Positions 26,215 to 34,656 of a stretch of 64,000 nucleotides of DNA are shown here, piece after piece (within the stretch, counting starts at the first letter, position 1; each line of letters starts with the position of its first letter). The position numbers and the translations under genes are program-made. The notes beneath the pieces were generated by a model. The model was not told the DNA's origin, ran no database searches, and worked only from the letters and a program-made list of their open reading frames with translations. Origin of the DNA: Streptomyces sp. NP160 (lineage in GTDB: Bacteria; Actinomycetota; Actinomycetes; Actinomycetales; Quadrisphaeraceae); contig NZ_VDMJ01000028.1 in NCBI RefSeq assembly GCF_006335115.1, positions 1-64,000 of the forward strand, read 5' to 3'.

Positions 26215-26745
26215 TCACTCGGCAGGGGCCACCGCTGCCGGCCCCGCTCCAGCCGCTGCTCGCCGCTGCGCGGCAGCACGGAGGTGACCGACCGCCAGCC
26301 TCGCCACCAGCACCGTGAGCACGGCGGTGATGACCACCCCTGCGGTCGGCAGCACGTCCAGCACGGCGATGGCGGCGAAGCCGGTCACCTGGGTGATGAG
26401 CACGAAGCCGCCGGCGTCGTACAGCCGTGAGGCCTCTGCGGGGGTGCGCCGCTGGACCGCGCGCGCCGCCCGCGCGGCCTGGCCCGCGGCCACGGCGGCC
26501 AGCACCCCGAGCCCGACGAACACCACGTGCGCCACCGTGGGCTGGTCGCGCCACCCGGAGGCCACCGCCGCCGCCAGGGCCAGCGCCATCACCGCGGTGG
26601 CCGCGACGAGCACCACCGCAGCCGTCCGCGCCGCCCGTCGGGGCAGCCCGCGGGGGAGCAGGACGACGACGGCGGCCAGCAGCGAGGTGACGGCCGCTGC
26701 CGCGTGGACGGAGACGAGGGCCGCGTGCACCCCTCGACGGTCCAC
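26215..26745 (-). CDS. Membrane protein of unknown function, 176 aa
   Basis: Four predicted helices at about 10-32, 40-62, 67-87 and 115-145, with a basic cytoplasmic loop RRTPAEASRLYDAGG in between and an Ala/Arg-rich tail. DUF2306-like or cytochrome-b561-like folds are possible but no heme ligands are clear. It is transcribed toward the ABC-F gene, but the 220-bp gap suggests a separate unit. Confidence 0.6.
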   Translation of the reverse strand: MDRRGVHAALVSVHAAAAVTSLLAAVVVLLPRGLPRRAARTAAVVLVAATAVMALALAAAVASGWRDQPTVAHVVFVGLGVLAAVAAGQAARAARAVQRRTPAEASRLYDAGGFVLITQVTGFAAIAVLDVLPTAGVVITAVLTVLVARLAVGHLRAAAQRRAAAGAGPAAVAPAE

Positions 26746-26870
26746 CCCGGTGACCTGTGCGCGGCAGCGGCGACCGGCGGGCGGCGCCCTCCACCGACCG
26801 GTGGGTCCCGGTGGAGGGTCGAGGGGCCAGCCCCTCGACGCGACCCGCTCCGCAGGGCCAGTCTCGAGGC

Positions 26871-27245
26871 GTGGACCTCATCACGGCAGAGCGAGCCCTG
26901 CAGGACGCCCAGCGCACCGCCGACGTCGACGCGCTGGACGCGCTGCTGCACCCGCTCGTCGTCGCCGCGGGACCCGACGGCGCGGTGTTCTCCAAGGAGG
27001 ACGACCTGAGCAGCCACCGCTCGGGCGCGCTGCGCATCACGAGCCTCGTGGAGGAGCAGCTGGAGGTGGAGGAGGCGGGAGCGACCGGCGTCACGCGCCT
27101 GGTCGCCTCGGTCGAGGCGGTCCAGGGCGGAGGGCCGGTGACGGCCCGGCTGCGGTACACGCGCCTGTGGGTGCGTGACGGCGAGGCGTGGCGGGTGCTC
27201 GCCGCGACCATCACGCCCCTCGCGGACGGTCCCGCGCCGGCCTGA
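26871..27245 (+). CDS. DUF4440/NTF2-like protein
   Basis: A 124-residue small alpha+beta barrel protein. ERALQDAQRTADVDALDALL, then LHPLVVAAGPDGAVFSKEDD and the final RLRYTRLWVRDGEAWRVLAA strand match the SnoaL/NTF2-like DUF4440 layout. These bind small ligands or act as scaffolds; no catalytic dyad is obvious. Start GTG 26871. It converges with the TetR gene 9 nt downstream. Confidence 0.8.
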   Translation: MDLITAERALQDAQRTADVDALDALLHPLVVAAGPDGAVFSKEDDLSSHRSGALRITSLVEEQLEVEEAGATGVTRLVASVEAVQGGGPVTARLRYTRLWVRDGEAWRVLAATITPLADGPAPA

Positions 27246-27254
27246 CGCCGCGCC

Positions 27255-27872
27255 TCAGCCCGCGGGCGGGCCCCCCTCGCGAGGGAGCGCGCGGCGTGCC
27301 AGCGGCGAGGCCAGCAGGGCGTCGGCGGCGTCCTCCACGATCCGGCGGCCCTGCTCGCGGGAGACGCGGCCGCTGGTGACGAGCGCTGCCGTGCCCTGCA
27401 GCGTCGCGGCGAAGAGCAGCCCGAAGCGCTCGCGCTCGTGCGCGTCGTCGTCGTCCGCCGGCGGCGACAGGGCGCTGTCGAGGGTGCCGAACAGCCGCGC
27501 CGCGGCGTCCCTGACGCGGTCCGAGCCCCCGTCGACCTTGGCCGAGAACATCAGCTCCACGAGGGCGGCCTCGTCCACGGCGAAGTCGACGTAGGCCCGG
27601 CCGACGCGGCGCAGGCGGTCCGCGCTGCCGGTGGAGGCGTGCAGGGCCGACCGGATGCTCTCGGTGAACCTGTCGAAGCCGCGCTCGGCGAGGCTGTCGA
27701 GCAGCGCCTGCCGGTCGATGAAGTGGCTGCGCGGCGCCCCGTGGCTCACGCCCGTGCGGCGCGCCAGGTCTCGCAGGGACAGCGCCTCGACGCCGCTCTC
27801 CCGGAGCACGGTCTCGGCCTCGTCGAGCAGGGCCGCCCGCAGGTTGCCGTGGTGGAACGGCCGCGACGTCAC
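27255..27872 (-). CDS. TetR family repressor of the adjacent SDR gene
   Basis: A 205-residue TetR regulator. HTH at about residues 31-50 (SLRDLARRTGVSHGAPRSHF) followed by IDRQALLDSLAERGF. The C-terminal half has the LMFSAKVDGGSDRVRDAAARLF segment of the WHG-type TetR ligand domain. It is divergent from the SDR gene at 27935, and the 62-bp gap carries an AT-rich inverted repeat (27891-27925), so it should control both. Confidence 0.88.
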   Translation of the reverse strand: MTSRPFHHGNLRAALLDEAETVLRESGVEALSLRDLARRTGVSHGAPRSHFIDRQALLDSLAERGFDRFTESIRSALHASTGSADRLRRVGRAYVDFAVDEAALVELMFSAKVDGGSDRVRDAAARLFGTLDSALSPPADDDDAHERERFGLLFAATLQGTAALVTSGRVSREQGRRIVEDAADALLASPLARRALPREGGPPAG

Positions 27873-27890
27873 CGGCCGAGCATAGCCTGA

Positions 27891-27925
27891 TCTAGACGTT
27901 GCCTAGTTACTAGTCAGCGTCTAGA
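27891..27925. promoter_or_regulatory. TetR operator in TetR/SDR divergent region
   Basis: TCTAGACG (27891-27898) pairs with CGTCTAGA (27918-27925), and CTAGTTACTAG (27903-27913) forms an inner palindrome. The 35-bp site covers most of the 62-bp gap, including TAGATT, the likely -10 for the SDR gene 7 nt before its ATG. Binding should block both promoters. Confidence 0.85.
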
Positions 27926-27934
27926 TTCATCCGC

Positions 27935-28810
27935 ATGGCCACCTCCGGACCCACCGTCCCCACCACCGACGTCTCCGGGCTCCGCGGCCGCACCGCGGTG
28001 GTGACCGGGGCCAGCAGCGGCATCGGCCTCGCGACCGCGCGGGTGCTCGGCGCCGCCGGCGCCCGGGTGGTGCTGGCCGTGCGCGACCTCGAGAAGGGCC
28101 GGCGGGCGGCGGCCACCGTGCCGGGGGAGGCCGTCGTGGCCCACCTCGACCTGGCGGACCTGGGGTCCGTGCGCGCCTTCGCCGACGGCTGGCGGGAGCC
28201 CGTCGACCTGCTCGTCAACAACGCCGGGGTCTCGTCGCCCACCCTGCAGCGGACCCGCGAGGGCGTCGAGCTGCAGTTCGCCACCAACCACCTCGGGCAC
28301 TTCGCGCTCACCAACCTCCTGCTGCCGCGGGTGGCGGGCCGTGTGGTGTCGCTGTCCTCCCAGGCCGAGCGCGCGGGGCGCCTGCCGCTCGACGACCTCG
28401 GCTGGGAGCGCAGGCGGTACACCGAGTCGCGCGCCTACGCGGCGTCCAAGCTGGCCACCCTGGTCTTCACCGCCGAGCTGCAGCGGCGCCTGTCCGCCGC
28501 GGGGTCACCCGTCCTCGCCACCGCCGCGCACCCCGGCTACGTCGCGACGGGGATGACGGGACAGGGCACCGGCGCGCTGGCGCGGCTGCTGCTGCGGCTC
28601 GCCCAGGCCTCGGAGGACGGCGCGCTGCCGGTGCTGCTGGCCGCGACCGGCGACGTGCCGGGCGGGGCGTTCACCGGGCCCGAGCGGCTCCTGCACATGC
28701 GGGGCGGAGCCCAGCTCATCGGCCGCTCGAGGCGCGCGCAGGACCCGGCGCTGGCCCGTCGGCTGTGGGAGGTCTCCGAGCGCGCCAGCGGCACCTCCTT
28801 CCCCCTGTGA
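27935..28810 (+). CDS. Short-chain dehydrogenase/reductase (retinol-DH-like)
   Basis: A 291-residue SDR. Cofactor motif TGASSGIG near residue 28, NNAGVSSP, catalytic Ser in SLSSQAERAG and the YAASKLATL active-site Tyr/Lys. The Arg-Asp-Leu in LAVRDLEKGR after beta-2 suggests NADP preference. The length and TNHLGHFALTNLLLP are like the retinol dehydrogenase/protochlorophyllide reductase-like group. Substrate unknown. Repressed, by inference, by the divergent TetR protein. Confidence 0.88.
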   Translation: MATSGPTVPTTDVSGLRGRTAVVTGASSGIGLATARVLGAAGARVVLAVRDLEKGRRAAATVPGEAVVAHLDLADLGSVRAFADGWREPVDLLVNNAGVSSPTLQRTREGVELQFATNHLGHFALTNLLLPRVAGRVVSLSSQAERAGRLPLDDLGWERRRYTESRAYAASKLATLVFTAELQRRLSAAGSPVLATAAHPGYVATGMTGQGTGALARLLLRLAQASEDGALPVLLAATGDVPGGAFTGPERLLHMRGGAQLIGRSRRAQDPALARRLWEVSERASGTSFPL

Positions 28811-28855
28811 GCGCGGCGCGGGAAGCGGGGCGCGGGCCGGCGGGGTTGCACGGGC

Positions 28856-29284
28856 ATGAGCACCGACGAGGAGCTGCACGCCCTGCTGGCGTCGTCACGG
28901 CTGGGGGTGCTGGCCACGATCAAGCGCGACGGGACGCCGCAGCTGTCACCCGTGACCCCCTTCTACGACAGGGAGCGCGGAGTCGTCCTCGTGTCCGTGA
29001 CGGAGGGCCGCGCCAAGACCGCGAACCTGCGTCGCGACCCGCGCGCCGCGCTGGAGGTGACGAGCGCCGACGGCTGGTCGTGGGCGACGGCGGAGGGGTC
29101 GGTCGAGCTCACCGGCCCGGGCACCTCACCGGTCTCCGCGGAGGTCGAGGCGCTGGTCGACCACTACCGCCAGGCCGCTGGCGAGCACCCCGACTGGGCC
29201 GAGTACCGCGAGGCGATGGTGGCCGACCGCCGCGTCCTCGTGACCCTGCGCGTGGAGAAGGTCTACGGCGCCACGGTGCGCTGA
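28856..29284 (+). CDS. F420-dependent PPOX-class flavoprotein (TIGR03618-like)
   Basis: A 142-residue split-barrel protein. HALLASSRLGVLATIKRDGT, PQLSPVTPFYDRERGVVLVS and TAEGSVELTGPGT are the hallmarks of F420-binding members of the PPOX family in actinobacteria. They reduce or bind F420 or biliverdin-type substrates. It follows the SDR gene by 45 nt and could be co-transcribed. Confidence 0.85.
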   Translation: MSTDEELHALLASSRLGVLATIKRDGTPQLSPVTPFYDRERGVVLVSVTEGRAKTANLRRDPRAALEVTSADGWSWATAEGSVELTGPGTSPVSAEVEALVDHYRQAAGEHPDWAEYREAMVADRRVLVTLRVEKVYGATVR

Positions 29285-29340
29285 TCGCACGCGGCCCTGG
29301 CTCTGGCGCAGGGCGGCCGGTCGCCGGTAGCGTGCCGAGC

Positions 29341-29387
29341 GTGATCAGCGCCGTGCGCCGTCTGTGGTGGCCGCCCTCCTAGGGCGG
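29341..29387 (+). promoter_or_regulatory. Candidate leaderless 13-aa peptide with overlapping hairpin
   Basis: TAGCGT then 7 nt then GTG (29341) is the same leaderless promoter pattern used by real genes here, but the frame is only VISAVRRLWWPPS and ends at 29382. A hairpin CCGCCC/GGGCGG (29371-29376, 29382-29387) with loop TCCTA has the stop codon mostly in its loop. It precedes the methyltransferase gene by about 100 nt and could be a leader peptide/attenuator. It may equally be a decayed gene start. Confidence 0.4.
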
Positions 29388-29489
29388 GCACTCCGCAGCG
29401 CACCAGCGCCTCGCAGTCCCTCAGCCCTCACCGGCTGACGGGTCTCGCGCGAGCAGCGCCCCTCGGTCGGTCCCGACCCAGGAGCACCC

Positions 29490-30233
29490 ATGACCACACC
29501 CCAGCAGGGCTCGTCCGGCTTCGGCGACGTGCTCGTCAGCGCCCGGTCCCTCGCCGAGTACCGCGGGATGTTCGGCCTCACCGACGCCGACCTGGCGGGC
29601 ACCGTGCTCGACTGCCCCGGCGGAGCCGCGTCCTTCACCGCCGAGGCCCGCGGTCGGGGGGTCGACGTCGTCGCCGCCGACCCCGCCTACCCGCCACCAG
29701 GGCCGAGCGACGAGCGGGGTCGCGCGCTGCGGCGGCTCGGGGAGCGCGCGGCGGCCGAGGCCGAGCGCGGGTCCGCGTGGGTGCGCGAGCGCGCGGGGGA
29801 CTTCGTGTGGACGTTCTTCCCCACCCCGCAGGAGCACCTCGCCCAGCGCCTGCGCGCCGCGGCCGTCTTCACCGAGCACGCCGCGGCGGAGCCGGAGCAC
29901 TACGTGCAGGCGAGCCTGCCGCAGCTGCCCCTCGGCGACGGCGTCGTCGACCTCGTGCTCTGCTCCCACCTGCTCTTCACCTACGCCGACCGCCTCGACG
30001 ACGCCTTCCACCTCGCGGCGCTGCGGGAGCTCGTCCGCGTCGCGCGTCGCGAGGTGCGCGTGCACCCGCTCGTCGTCGTCGGCGGAGACCGCGAGCACGA
30101 GGGCCTGGCGGCGCTGCTCGAGCAGCTGGCCGATGACGGTGTCGCCGCCGACCTCAGGCCCACGGGCGGGTACGCCTTCCAGCGCGGAGCGGACCGGGTG
30201 CTCGTGCTGCGCCGGAGGACGATGGCGGGGTGA
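29490..30233 (+). CDS. SAM-dependent methyltransferase-like protein
   Basis: A 247-residue class-I methyltransferase-like fold. Motif I is degenerate (VLDCPGGAASFTAEARGRG instead of D-x-G-x-G), then VVAADPAYPP gives an acidic residue after beta-2, and DGVVDLVLCSHLLFTY is motif post-I/IV with the LLFTY seen in many uncharacterised family members. Target unknown. Its stop overlaps the next gene (GTGA at 30230-30233), first of a three-gene operon. Confidence 0.7.
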   Translation: MTTPQQGSSGFGDVLVSARSLAEYRGMFGLTDADLAGTVLDCPGGAASFTAEARGRGVDVVAADPAYPPPGPSDERGRALRRLGERAAAEAERGSAWVRERAGDFVWTFFPTPQEHLAQRLRAAAVFTEHAAAEPEHYVQASLPQLPLGDGVVDLVLCSHLLFTYADRLDDAFHLAALRELVRVARREVRVHPLVVVGGDREHEGLAALLEQLADDGVAADLRPTGGYAFQRGADRVLVLRRRTMAG

Positions 30234-30769
30234 GCGTCCTCGTCGTCATCGCGGGCCCGCAGGCGTCCGGCAAGAGCACGGTCGCGTCCGCGCTGGGGGA
30301 GCGGCTGCGGGAGCAGGGGGAGGTGGTGGCGGTCGTCGAGCTCGACGCGCTCGCCGCCATGGCCCTGCCCACCCTGCCCGGCTGGGACGTGGCGCACCGG
30401 GTCTACGAGGTCGTGACGGGGCTGTGGCTCCGGTCCGGGACGACGTGCGTCATCGCCGAGGGAGGTGGCTCGCAGGCGGAGGTTGACCGGGTGGTCCGGC
30501 AGGCGCCCGCCGGCACCGCAGTGCTGACCGTCGGGACGACGACGAGCGCGGCCGTGGCCCACGAGCGCGCCCAGGCCGACCCCACCCGCGGCCTCTCCCG
30601 GCAGCTCGACTTCCTCACGGGCGTCTACGACAGCTGGGCGGGCGAGCTGGACCGGATCGCCCCCGACGTGGTGCTCGACACCACCGCGTCGACCGTCGAG
30701 GAGTGCGTGGCGTCCCTCGCGCGGGAGGTCGGGCGGCGGCGCGGCGCCCCTGTCGCGCCCGGCCCGTGA
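30230..30769 (+). CDS. P-loop kinase-like ATPase
   Basis: A 179-residue P-loop NTPase. Walker A is VIAGPQASGKSTVASALGER at residues about 6-25, and VVELDALAAM carries the DxD-type acidic residue. The size and VARG/ERAQAD-type lid region fit a small-molecule or nucleotide kinase (zeta-toxin/gluconate-kinase-like). Substrate unknown. Four-base overlaps on both sides place it in the middle of an operon with the methyltransferase and a membrane protein. Confidence 0.7.
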   Translation: MSVLVVIAGPQASGKSTVASALGERLREQGEVVAVVELDALAAMALPTLPGWDVAHRVYEVVTGLWLRSGTTCVIAEGGGSQAEVDRVVRQAPAGTAVLTVGTTTSAAVAHERAQADPTRGLSRQLDFLTGVYDSWAGELDRIAPDVVLDTTASTVEECVASLAREVGRRRGAPVAPGP

Positions 30770-31223
30770 ACCGCGAGACTCCCGCCGTGGACACCGTGCG
30801 CGGCTGTGCCGCGACCCTCGGCGGGACAGCGGTCGTGCGCCTGGGCTCGTGGGCGTGGGCCCTGGCGGCCACCTCCGTGCCGGCGGTGCGCGCCGCCGAG
30901 GCCCGGGCCCTGGGTGACGGGCACATCGCGGAGGTGCCCGGCCTGGACGAGCTGGCGCTGGGACCCGCGGCGCAGCGGTGGGGTGCGCGGCGCGGTCGCG
31001 CCGGTGCAGGGGTCGGGCTCCTGGCCGTCGGCGGGGGCGTGCTCTCCCTGGTCGTCACCGGCCCGCCGGGGCCAGCATCAACTACGACGGGCTGCCGCTC
31101 GTCGGCGGGGGCGTGCTGGTCGGAGCCCTGGTGCTCGGTGTGCACCTGGCTCTGCGACCGCTCCTGACGCTGCAGCGCCCTGCGGGGGAGAGGCCGGCTG
31201 AGGCACGGCTGCACGGCCGCTGA
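30766..31223 (+). pseudogene. Two-helix membrane protein with apparent frameshift
   Basis: The first frame runs from GTG 30766 through ALGPAAQRWGARRG and helix VGLLAVGGGVLSLVVTG, then degenerates after PPGPAS. Another frame takes over with SINYDGLPLVGGGVLVGALV and a second clear helix to a stop at 31223. One missing base near 31070 (in gccggggccagc) explains the break and restores a product of about 152 residues. Whether the gene is truly broken or the read is wrong cannot be told. It overlaps the kinase gene by 4 bp. Confidence 0.65.
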
Positions 31224-31311
31224 CGGCGCTGGTCCGTCGTCGTCGGGGGCGTGCGGCCGGCGTCGGTCTCTCGGGAGGGCGTGCCCGGCGAGGCGTGGTT
31301 AGCGTGGTGCG

Positions 31312-32160
31312 GTGGACACCTTTGCCCTCGGCAACCTCTCGGTGCACCGGATCGGCTTCGGCGCGATGCAGCTGCCCGGCCCGGGCGTCATGGGACCTCC
31401 GCGGGACCGCGACGCCGCCATCGCGGTGCTGCGGCGGGCCGTCGAGCTGGGCGTCGACCACATCGACACCGCCCAGTTCTACGGGCCCGACGTCTCCAAC
31501 GAGCTCATCCGGGCCGCGCTGCACCCCTACCCGGACGACCTCGTGCTGGTGTCCAAGGTGGGTGCCGTCCGCGACGCGGACGGCGGCTGGCTGCCCGCGC
31601 AGCGGCCTGAGGAGCTCCGGTCGGCCGTCGAGGACAACCTGCGCTCCCTGGGCGTGGAGCAGCTCGGTGCGGTCAACCTGCGCCTCCACGACGGGGAGTC
31701 CGTGGCGCTGGAGGACCAGCTGGCCGAGATGGTCGCGCTGCGCGAGGAGGGCAAGATCGCCGGCGTCGGCATCTCCACGGCCACCCGCGAGCAGGTCCAG
31801 CAGGCGGTGGAGCAGGCGGGGATCGTGTGCGTGCAGAACGCCTTCAGCCTGCTCGACCGGTCCGACGCCGACGTGGTCGAGCTCTGCCACGGGGCGGGCG
31901 TCGCCTACGTGCCCTACTTCCCCCTCGGGTCGGCCTTCCCCGGCACCCCCAAGGTGGTGGAGGACCCGGCGGTGCTCGCGGTCGCCGCGCGCACCGGTGC
32001 CACCCCGGCCCAGGTGGGCCTGGCGTGGCTGCTGGCCCACCGCGACAACGTGCTGCTCATCCCGGGGACCTCCAGCGTCGCGCACCTCGAGGAGAACGTG
32101 GCCGTGGCGGACGTGCAGCTGTCACCGCAGGACCTGGAGGAGCTCGAGCGCGACCGCTGA
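31312..32160 (+). CDS. Aldo/keto reductase
   Basis: A 282-residue NADPH-dependent oxidoreductase. GFGAMQLPGPG starts the barrel; the catalytic tetrad fits Asp in HIDTAQFYG, the Tyr of the same motif, Lys in VLVSKVGA and His in LRLHDGESV. NADPH contact is near LLIPGTSSVAHLEENV. The group (perakine reductase/YdhF-like) takes small aldehydes and ketones. GTG 31312 lies 6 nt after TAGCGT, a leaderless start. Confidence 0.9.
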   Translation: MDTFALGNLSVHRIGFGAMQLPGPGVMGPPRDRDAAIAVLRRAVELGVDHIDTAQFYGPDVSNELIRAALHPYPDDLVLVSKVGAVRDADGGWLPAQRPEELRSAVEDNLRSLGVEQLGAVNLRLHDGESVALEDQLAEMVALREEGKIAGVGISTATREQVQQAVEQAGIVCVQNAFSLLDRSDADVVELCHGAGVAYVPYFPLGSAFPGTPKVVEDPAVLAVAARTGATPAQVGLAWLLAHRDNVLLIPGTSSVAHLEENVAVADVQLSPQDLEELERDR

Positions 32161-32243
32161 GCGGCGGGGGTGTCGGGTGCGATGACTTCCGGTGGGCCGA
32201 CCGGTCACCCCTCCACGCACACCGTCCGACGAGGGGACCCGCC

Positions 32244-32702
32244 ATGACCGCACGAGTGATCGAGAAGACCGTCGACATCGCCGCCCCGCCCGAGCGCGTG
32301 TGGCACGTGCTCCTCGACGACGTCACGTACCGCGACTGGACGTCGGTGTTCGCGGAGGGGTCCTACGCGGACACCGACTGGCAGGAGGGCAGCGTGGTCC
32401 GCTTCCTCGGTCCCGAGGGCGACGGGATGCTGGGGCGCGTCGTGGCGAACCGCCCGCACGAGCTGGTCGACGTCGAGTACGACGGCTTCGTCTCCGGCGG
32501 CCAGCCGGTCACCGAGGGCGAGGCGGCCGCCGAGTACCGCGGGACCCACGAGACCTACCGCCTCGAGGCGGTGGAGGGCGGGACGCACCTGGTCGTCTCC
32601 GCGCCGATGGGCGAGGAGCACTACGACGCGATGGTGGGGGCGTGGGACGAAGCGCTCGTCCGCGTGAAGCAGCTCGCCGAGGAGGCCCCGCCGGCCGCGT
32701 GA
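32244..32702 (+). CDS. SRPBCC (START-like) protein
   Basis: A 152-residue ligand-binding protein. VIEKTVDIAAPPERVWHVLL, then YRDWTSVFAEGSYADTDWQEG and the final helix YDAMVGAWDEALVRVKQLA fit the AHSA1/SRPBCC fold. ATG 32244 is preceded by a weak GAGGGG. No enzymatic motif. It converges with the TetR gene 71 nt away, with no strong hairpin between. Confidence 0.82.
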   Translation: MTARVIEKTVDIAAPPERVWHVLLDDVTYRDWTSVFAEGSYADTDWQEGSVVRFLGPEGDGMLGRVVANRPHELVDVEYDGFVSGGQPVTEGEAAAEYRGTHETYRLEAVEGGTHLVVSAPMGEEHYDAMVGAWDEALVRVKQLAEEAPPAA

Positions 32703-32773
32703 GAACGGCCCCGGCGACCGCAGCTGCACCGCGCGGCCGCCACTGGCTCGGCGGCCTCCACCGTGCGGCGAGG

Positions 32774-33415
32774 CTACGCAGCGCGGGTGGCGACCAGGTC
32801 GAGTGCGGCGCTGCGCGCACGTGCCGCAGCTCCGGGGTCGCCGCCCGCCGTCATGACGACGAGGGTCCCCTCGTAGAGCAGGTGGAGGTGGCCCCCGAGG
32901 TCGGGATCGCCCGCCAGGGCGTCCAGCAGCGCGCGCATCCACGCCTTCTCCGCGCGGATGACGGGGACGGCGGGGTGGTCGCCGTCGCCGACCTCGGCGA
33001 AGGTGTTGACGAAGGCGCAGCCGCGGCGCTGCCCACCCATCCACGTCTCCAGCACCTCGAACAGGCGACCCACCCGCTGCTGGCGGGCCAGGGACGGGTC
33101 CGCCGACACCTCCAGCGACTCGAGCTCGGCCAGCACGTGGGCGCGCCAGCGGTGGGCCCGGCGCAGCAGGTACAGGGCGACCAGGGCGTCCTTGGAGCCG
33201 AACCGGTCGTAGAGCGTCTTCTTGGTGGTGCCCGCGGTGTCGGCGATGAGGTCGACGCCCACGGCACGCACCCCACGGCCGTAGAACAGGTCGCTGGCGG
33301 CGTCCAGGAGGCGCTCACCGGCCGCGGTCAGGACCGGCAGCGGCTGCAGGACGGGCCGCAGGGCCGGTGGGGTCGCAGCGTCGAGGACCGTCAGGGCGTG
33401 AGCGGGCAGGGACAC
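32774..33415 (-). CDS. TetR family regulator
   Basis: A 213-residue TetR protein. An N-terminal extension of about 30 residues precedes the HTH: LIADTAGTTKKTLYDRFGSKDALVA. The C-terminal domain has GGQRRGCAFVNTFAEVGDGDHP, close to the TetR_C_33-type domain of drug or toxin responders. GTG 33415 was chosen. It is divergent from an EamA transporter, with the palindrome at 33446-33459 between them, so it is probably that gene's repressor. Confidence 0.85.
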   Translation of the reverse strand: MSLPAHALTVLDAATPPALRPVLQPLPVLTAAGERLLDAASDLFYGRGVRAVGVDLIADTAGTTKKTLYDRFGSKDALVALYLLRRAHRWRAHVLAELESLEVSADPSLARQQRVGRLFEVLETWMGGQRRGCAFVNTFAEVGDGDHPAVPVIRAEKAWMRALLDALAGDPDLGGHLHLLYEGTLVVMTAGGDPGAAARARSAALDLVATRAA

Positions 33416-33445
33416 GGGACCACCTCTCCTCGGGACACTGCGAGT

Positions 33446-33459
33446 ATACCGACCGGTAT
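33446..33459. promoter_or_regulatory. TetR operator palindrome
   Basis: ATACCG-AC-CGGTAT is a 14-bp palindrome in the 106-bp divergent region, preceded by GAGT and followed by GGTTAC. It lies 31 nt upstream of the TetR start. The AT content is unusually high for the window. Confidence 0.8.
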
Positions 33460-33521
33460 GGTTACCTGCCTCGCATGTCCCTACCGGATGGTGCCTCCCC
33501 GTCGCGATCGAGGTCCGGGCG

Positions 33522-34436
33522 GTGAGCGCCCGTGTGCTGGCCGTGGCCCTCGTGCTCTTCTGGAGCTCGGGGTTCATCGGCGCTGAACTCGGGTCCTCCA
33601 GCACCGACGCCGCTACGGTGCTCGCCTGGCGCTGCCTGGTGCCGGCGCTCCTGCTGGCTCCCCTCCTGCCGCGGCGATGGCGGCGCTGGCCCGCCCGCGA
33701 GTGGGGCCGCCAGGTGGTGCTCGCGGTCCTCTGCCAGGGCCTCTACCTCGCGGGCATCTACTGGGGGGCGGCGGCCGGCGTGCCCGCGGGGACCTCAGCG
33801 CTCATCGGCTCCCTGCAGACGGCGCTCGTCCTCGTCGCCGTGGCCGTCGCGAACCGGCGCCCGGTGAGCCGGAGGCACGTGGCCGGGCTGGCGGCTGGGA
33901 CCGCCGGCGTGGCGCTGACCGCCGTCGGGGACGTCGGAGCGGGAGCCTCGCTCCTGGCGCTGCTGCTGCCGGTCGCGGCGGTGCTGTCCCTCGCCGCGGG
34001 CACGGTGCTCCACGAGCGCTGGGGAGCGGGCAGCACGCCGACGATGCCGCTGGCGCAGAGCCTGGCCCTGCAGTGCTCGGTCGCCGCAGTGCTGACCTCC
34101 GGGGCTGCCGCTGCGACCGGGGACCTCCTGCCGCCGCCCTCGGCGGGCTTCTGGGTGGCGCTGGCCTTCGCCGTCGTCGCCGGGCTGGGCAGCTACGCCT
34201 GCTACTACCGCGCGATCGACGTCCTCGGGGCCGACCGGACCAACGCCCTGCTCTACCTCACCCCCGCCGTGACCGCGGTGTGGGCTGCGGCGGTGTTCGG
34301 CGACGACCTCCGGGTCACCACCGTGCTCGGGCTGGCGCTCAGCGGCGCCGGGGCGGCCCTGCTGCTGCAGCTGGGGTCGTTGCGTCCGGAGGTGCGGCGC
34401 GCCCCGGTGGCCCCACCGCCCGACGGGCTGCGCTGA
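33522..34436 (+). CDS. EamA/DMT-superfamily transporter
   Basis: A 304-residue transporter of ten helices in two repeats. It begins VLAVALVLFWSSGFIGAELG, the usual first helix of DMT exporters, and contains GTSALIGSLQTALVLVAVA and RTNALLYLTPAVTAVWAA as the repeat signatures. Its start GTG 33522 lies 63 nt beyond the TetR operator. Substrate unknown; probably induced when the repressor binds its ligand. The 220-bp gap to the next gene holds no clear gene. Confidence 0.82.
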   Translation: MSARVLAVALVLFWSSGFIGAELGSSSTDAATVLAWRCLVPALLLAPLLPRRWRRWPAREWGRQVVLAVLCQGLYLAGIYWGAAAGVPAGTSALIGSLQTALVLVAVAVANRRPVSRRHVAGLAAGTAGVALTAVGDVGAGASLLALLLPVAAVLSLAAGTVLHERWGAGSTPTMPLAQSLALQCSVAAVLTSGAAAATGDLLPPPSAGFWVALAFAVVAGLGSYACYYRAIDVLGADRTNALLYLTPAVTAVWAAAVFGDDLRVTTVLGLALSGAGAALLLQLGSLRPEVRRAPVAPPPDGLR

Positions 34437-34656
34437 GCGGTAACGCCCCGACGCGAGGGTGCGGGCTGCAGGTGGGCGGAGGCAGCAGGCGCGCTCGTCT
34501 CGGAGGCGGGGGCGTTGTTGGTGGGGTCGTCCACGTGGGCTCCTCGCTCGCCCGTCGGCTGGTCGCAGAGGTGTGTCGCTGACTCCCTCGATCGTCGCGG
34601 GAGGGCGGGGTCGAGCCGGGGCGGCGACCACCGGGGGCGTGCGAGAAGGTGGGGGC

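Noticed and set aside
34253-34534. Minus-strand frame starting VDDPTNNAPASETSAP with a GAGGAG upstream
   Set aside because: The start region looks real, but the frame has no domain, is Ala/Pro/Ser-rich and lies largely antisense to the EamA gene. At most a remnant; the 34437-34656 gap is otherwise empty.
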